A DNA stretch of 64,000 bases from an uncultured Woeseiaceae bacterium (GTDB taxonomy: Bacteria; Pseudomonadota; Gammaproteobacteria; Steroidobacterales; Woeseiaceae), in assembly GCA_945788625.1 (NCBI GenBank), contig CALZMQ010000013.1, positions 5,360 through 69,359 of the forward strand. The letters are read 5' to 3'. The notes beneath the pieces were generated by a model. It saw nothing but the letters and a program-made list of their open reading frames with translations, ran no database searches and had not been told where the DNA came from. The translations under genes and the position numbers were made by a program. Position 1 is the stretch's first letter, and each line of letters begins with the position of its first letter. This document shows, piece after piece, positions 61,307 through 64,000 of the stretch.

Positions 61307-61425
61307 CGAACTAAGTCGCCCAAAGGGCGACCGTTCGACAAATCGGCACAGCCGATTTGGACGCACGAAGTGCGCCCCGAAAGGGGTGAGGGCCGCAGGC
61401 CCGAATCAATCTCTCCGGGCGCTCC
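61307..61425. repeat. Hairpin-array element, right copy
   Basis: Homologous to 14463-14579. Five hairpins are kept: GTCGCCC-AAA-GGGCGAC, AAATCGGC-ACA-GCCGATTT, GCAC-GAA-GTGC, CCCC-GAAA-GGGG and GGGCC-GCA-GGCCC. It ends with a near copy of the tRNA-Arg 3' end (CTCTCCGGGCGCTCCA). The left bounding inverted repeat is degraded here (TACGAGAGTTCG). Confidence 0.85.
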
Positions 61426-61427
61426 AT

Positions 61428-61749
61428 ATACCAAGAGCTTGAGCGTCGCCGGCATTTGCCGGCAACCTCGAGTCACCAATAAGTCACCAGCTATTTTCCG
61501 GAGATTTCGTCCAGCTATATGCATCGCGGTGGAGCGATTCAAGCTGCCATTTGCGCAACTCTAGCGCCTCGAAACACATGCCGGAGACGTCGGCTTTCAG
61601 CTCCAATGCTGCTATTGAGGTGGTAGAGTTGCGACCAGCCGCATTTGACCTAAAGCGACCGCTAGCTACTTGGATGACTGTCATTGAGTTGTCATGGCAG
61701 AGCGGCATTTCACAAACGAGAAGAGCGAGCTCTTGTAAAGGAGGTTTCA
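61428..61749. other. Intergenic region, no gene recognised
   Basis: About 320 bases between the right hairpin array and the exported SDR gene. A minus-strand open frame (61484-61750) and a plus-strand one (61551-61802) exist, but neither resembles a known family or has a good start signal. No integrase fragment was recognised. The only clear signal is the ribosome-binding site AAAGGAGG just before 61750. Confidence 0.5.
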
Positions 61750-62769
61750 ATGAGGGTATTTCTTGCCTGTATTTCAGTCTTGGCCTTGTTCACCGCAACT
61801 GATTCATATTCCGAGGATCACCACGAACGAAAAGCAGTTCTCATCACCGGAGCAACCTCGGGAATCGGCCGATTAACGGCGGAGACCCTCGCTGAAGCTG
61901 GATACTTCGTTTATGCCGGAGCAAGAAAACAGGAAGACATAGACGAGTTGAATGCGATTGAGAACATCAAGGGTGTCCGGCTCGATGTCACGGTTCAAGA
62001 CGATATTGATGCCGCGGTCAAGCTGATCGAAGGCGAGGGTCGCGGACTCTGGGGGCTGGTAAACAACGCAGGTGTGAATGTCTTCGATCCGCTGATCGAG
62101 TCAGAGATGTCCGATCTGGAGTTTATTTTTGATGTCAACGTTTACGGTGTAGTAAGGGTAACCAAAGCATTCGCGCCGTTGATCATCGAGTCGAAGGGGC
62201 GAATCGTCAATATTAGTTCGATTGCCGGCGTGCTCTCTGGCTTTGATGGCTTTGGCTTCTACATCATGAGCAAGCACGCAGTGGAAGCCTTTAATGACCA
62301 ACTCGCGTGGGAGATGGCTGGTCTTGATGTCTCTGTAAGTTCGATTCTTCCGGGATCGTTCGAAACGCAAATCAGTTTCTCGCGCTGCGAGAGAATGCTG
62401 AAGAATCAGGCAAAGAAAGAGTATCGGTACTTCAGGGAGACCATGCAGGGATTTATCGATTCCTGTAAACGCAGAATGTCGGGTGAGGAGATGAACAGCA
62501 GACAGAAACCTGTACCCGTCGCGCTGGCTGTGCAACATGCGCTGTTTGCCGGAAAGCCAAAGGAGCACTATCTCGTTCCAGGGCAGCCGTCGGACGCTCG
62601 AGTCACCATCGCCAAGCTTGTCGAAGAGATTGCGCATCTAAACCTCGACATCGAGAACGCGGTGCCGCGTGAGGACATTCTCGATATTTATGACAATGAA
62701 ATGCGTATCGCTAAAGGTGAACAACCAAGAACAGTGCCGGGTTTCTACGATTCTCCAGCGGATGACTAG
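61750..62769 (+). CDS. Exported short-chain dehydrogenase (17-beta-HSD/retinol dehydrogenase-like)
   Basis: A 339-residue SDR. The dinucleotide motif TGATSGIG, NNAGVN and the active-site Ser...Tyr-x-x-x-Lys (ISSIAG then YIMSKHA) are complete. The ATG at 61750 has the very strong site AAAGGAGG upstream, and the protein then begins MRVFLACISVLALFTAT, a signal-peptide-like leader ending near SYS before EDHH. An exported NAD(P)-dependent SDR is unusual; the leader could also be a membrane anchor. The C-terminal part (about 200-339) is longer than in simple SDRs. Substrate unknown. Confidence 0.82.
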   Translation: MRVFLACISVLALFTATDSYSEDHHERKAVLITGATSGIGRLTAETLAEAGYFVYAGARKQEDIDELNAIENIKGVRLDVTVQDDIDAAVKLIEGEGRGLWGLVNNAGVNVFDPLIESEMSDLEFIFDVNVYGVVRVTKAFAPLIIESKGRIVNISSIAGVLSGFDGFGFYIMSKHAVEAFNDQLAWEMAGLDVSVSSILPGSFETQISFSRCERMLKNQAKKEYRYFRETMQGFIDSCKRRMSGEEMNSRQKPVPVALAVQHALFAGKPKEHYLVPGQPSDARVTIAKLVEEIAHLNLDIENAVPREDILDIYDNEMRIAKGEQPRTVPGFYDSPADD

Positions 62770-62834
62770 CGAGGCCATCCTTCCGGGCGCGCGCGGCACT
62801 CGTGCATCCTGCACGTCGCGCGCCACCTTTGTGT

Positions 62835-62863
62835 GAAGGCCCTCGCAGAGAGGGCCTTCATTT
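62835..62863. terminator. Bidirectional terminator
   Basis: GAAGGCCCTC and GAGGGCCTTC form a perfect 10-bp stem around GCAGA, followed by ATTTT on the plus strand, between convergent genes. Confidence 0.85.
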
Positions 62864-62888
62864 TCTCCCAGCAATAGTGAGCAGGCGA

Positions 62889-64000
62889 CTAAACCCGGAT
62901 TCCTGAACGGCTGAAGGGCAATTCTCTGATCCGCTTGCCGGTCGCAGCGAAGATCGCATTGCAGATGGCAGGTGTAGCGGCTGCAATCGGCGGCTCGCCG
63001 AGTCCTGTTGGGGAGTTGTCACTTTGGATGAAATGACATTCCACTTCTGGCGCCAGGTTGAAGCGCAGCAGTCCGTAGTCGTCGAAATTGCTTTGCCGAG
63101 CTGCACCATTCGCGAAGGTAATCTCCAACTGTGCGGTGCTCAAGGCGTCTACGACAGCCCCTTCGACCTGGTTCTTTGCGCCACTGAGATTCAGGATCGG
63201 CCCGACGTCGATGCCGGAGTAGACCTTTTCCACTTTGACGTTCGCGCCATCGGCGACAACCTCTGCGACGTGCGAGACGAAGCCGCCATGATCGAAATGG
63301 AATGCCATACCCATGCCGCGACCTGGCTCCAGCTCCCGCGAGCCCCAACCGGCTTTACTTGCAGCGAGCGCGAGCGTGCCGCGAGTCCGTTTCAGGTCGA
63401 GCGGTGGATCGCCGAAAGACCGGGACAGTAGATCAAGTCGAAATTCGAGCGGGTCGCGTTCTGCCGCAAGTGCGACTTCGTCAAAAAAGCTCTGGTACGC
63501 CCAGCAATAGGCCGAGTGACCCGGCGAACGCCAAGGTCCAGTGGGCACATTGGTTTTCAGCAAAGACTGAGTCAATCGAAAGCTAGGGACGAGTCCTGCC
63601 GGATAATGATTCGGCGAGAGGCCGGCCCCTGAAACGGTTTCACCATTTCTGCCGAACGTAACGAAGTGATGATCGAAAGCGATCATTCTGCCGTCGATGT
63701 CGATGCCAGCCTTGAAATGATGCCAGGCGGCGGGGCGGTAGAAGTCATGTCGCATGTCGTCCTCGCGGCTCCATTGCAGCTGCACCGGTCGGCCAATTTC
63801 TCTCGCGATCCAGGCACACTCCACCATGAAATCGCTTCTGAGGCGTCGACCGAATCCGCCGCCAATCCGAGTCAGATTGACGTGAATCCGGTCTTCCGGG
63901 ATTCCCATGGTGCGCGATATCAGTGCGCGCCCTGACTTCGGGTTTTGCGACGGGGCCCAAAGCTCGAGTTGGCCGGATTCGGAATACCGAGCCGTGCAGT
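62889..64000 (-). CDS. Molybdopterin hydroxylase large subunit (IorB/xanthine dehydrogenase family), partial
   Basis: The C-terminal part (about 370 residues in view) of a molybdenum hydroxylase large subunit; the start lies beyond the window edge. Visible motifs: ELWAPSQNPKSGRALI just before the first Met in frame, RIGGGFGRRLRSDF (cofactor binding), KTNVPTGPWRSPGHSAYCWAYQSFFDEVA, and GLGEPPIAAATPAICNAIF with the catalytic Glu. The WxPxQxP pattern and GEPP fit the isoquinoline 1-oxidoreductase beta-subunit type, which oxidises aldehydes or N-heterocycles, usually with a signal peptide and a small Fe-S subunit. An ATG at 63908 is internal, since the frame stays open and conserved to the edge. 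Confidence 0.88.
   Translation of the reverse strand, partial: CTARYSESGQLELWAPSQNPKSGRALISRTMGIPEDRIHVNLTRIGGGFGRRLRSDFMVECAWIAREIGRPVQLQWSREDDMRHDFYRPAAWHHFKAGIDIDGRMIAFDHHFVTFGRNGETVSGAGLSPNHYPAGLVPSFRLTQSLLKTNVPTGPWRSPGHSAYCWAYQSFFDEVALAAERDPLEFRLDLLSRSFGDPPLDLKRTRGTLALAASKAGWGSRELEPGRGMGMAFHFDHGGFVSHVAEVVADGANVKVEKVYSGIDVGPILNLSGAKNQVEGAVVDALSTAQLEITFANGAARQSNFDDYGLLRFNLAPEVECHFIQSDNSPTGLGEPPIAAATPAICNAIFAATGKRIRELPFSRSGIRV

Noticed and set aside
61174-61542. Minus-strand frame across the tRNA fragment and hairpin array, considered as an integrase remnant
   Set aside because: No tyrosine-recombinase motif (Arg...His-x-x-Arg...Tyr) is seen; the frame only spans structured repeats.
1-64000. 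CRISPR arrays or defence systems, prompted by the Cas4-like nuclease
   Set aside because: No regularly spaced repeats and no cas, restriction-modification or abortive-infection genes were recognised in the window.

Overview
The window looks like chromosomal DNA of a heterotrophic, probably marine gammaproteobacterium, perhaps near Woeseiaceae, Steroidobacteraceae or alteromonad-like lineages. This rests on GC-rich codon use, very large TonB-dependent receptors of the sugar-uptake type, secreted lipoprotein polysaccharide lyases and a Sec/Tat/lipoprotein cell plan. The species cannot be named from the sequence alone.

Layout. (1) 1-14.3 kb, ordinary chromosome: an outer-membrane barrel, a Cas4-like/DEDD nuclease (DUF2779), a small lipoprotein, an aldo/keto reductase, a cytosine deaminase, glutamate dehydrogenase, a spondin-domain protein, an MFS carrier, two tandem PuuB-like FAD oxidases, a TPR-sulfotransferase and a sodium:solute symporter. 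A palindromic repeat family (3 copies) sits at gene edges. (2) 14.3-14.6 kb: tRNA-Arg(TCG) with encoded CCA, its terminator, and a 125-bp array of five short hairpins that ends in another copy of the tRNA 3' end. (3) 14.6-61.1 kb: a dense block for taking up and degrading acidic (uronate) polysaccharides, above all alginate. (4) 61.2-61.4 kb: a 47-bp exact copy of the 3' half of the same tRNA-Arg, again followed by a terminator and a second copy of the hairpin array. (5) 61.7-64 kb: chromosome again, with an exported SDR and the end of a molybdopterin hydroxylase large subunit.

How the island works. Two TonB receptors (23.5 and 46.9 kb) would bring oligomers into the periplasm. PL6 (50.0 and 55.1 kb), PL7 (52.7 kb) and PL17 (44.5 kb) lyases, plus less certain lyase-like proteins (14.6, 30.9, 54.0 kb), cut alginate and related polyuronates to unsaturated monouronates. 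A TRAP transporter, two SSF symporters and an ACS-type MFS carrier are inner-membrane routes. KdgF, KduI and KduD lead to KDG, and two non-homologous mannonate dehydratases (UxuA and ManD) reach KDG from mannonate. KdgK and KdgA close the pathway to pyruvate and glyceraldehyde-3-phosphate. A ketoglutarate-semialdehyde dehydrogenase and a set of oxidoreductases suggest oxidation of further sugar acids. Two FadR/GntR regulators are present. One is surrounded by PdhR-like operators (ATTGGTnnnACCAAT) that recur upstream of the second TonB receptor, which ties the block into one regulon.

The island shows decay at its edges: a C-terminal remnant of the 30.9-kb lipoprotein family at 20.9 kb, an SDR reductase gene with its catalytic core deleted at 58.7 kb, and a one-base frameshift in kdgA at 59.8 kb. 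No integrase was recognised. The most unusual signal is the tRNA-associated hairpin array. Its two copies differ mainly in hairpin loops while the stems are kept, and each copy is bracketed by duplicates of the tRNA-Arg 3' end.
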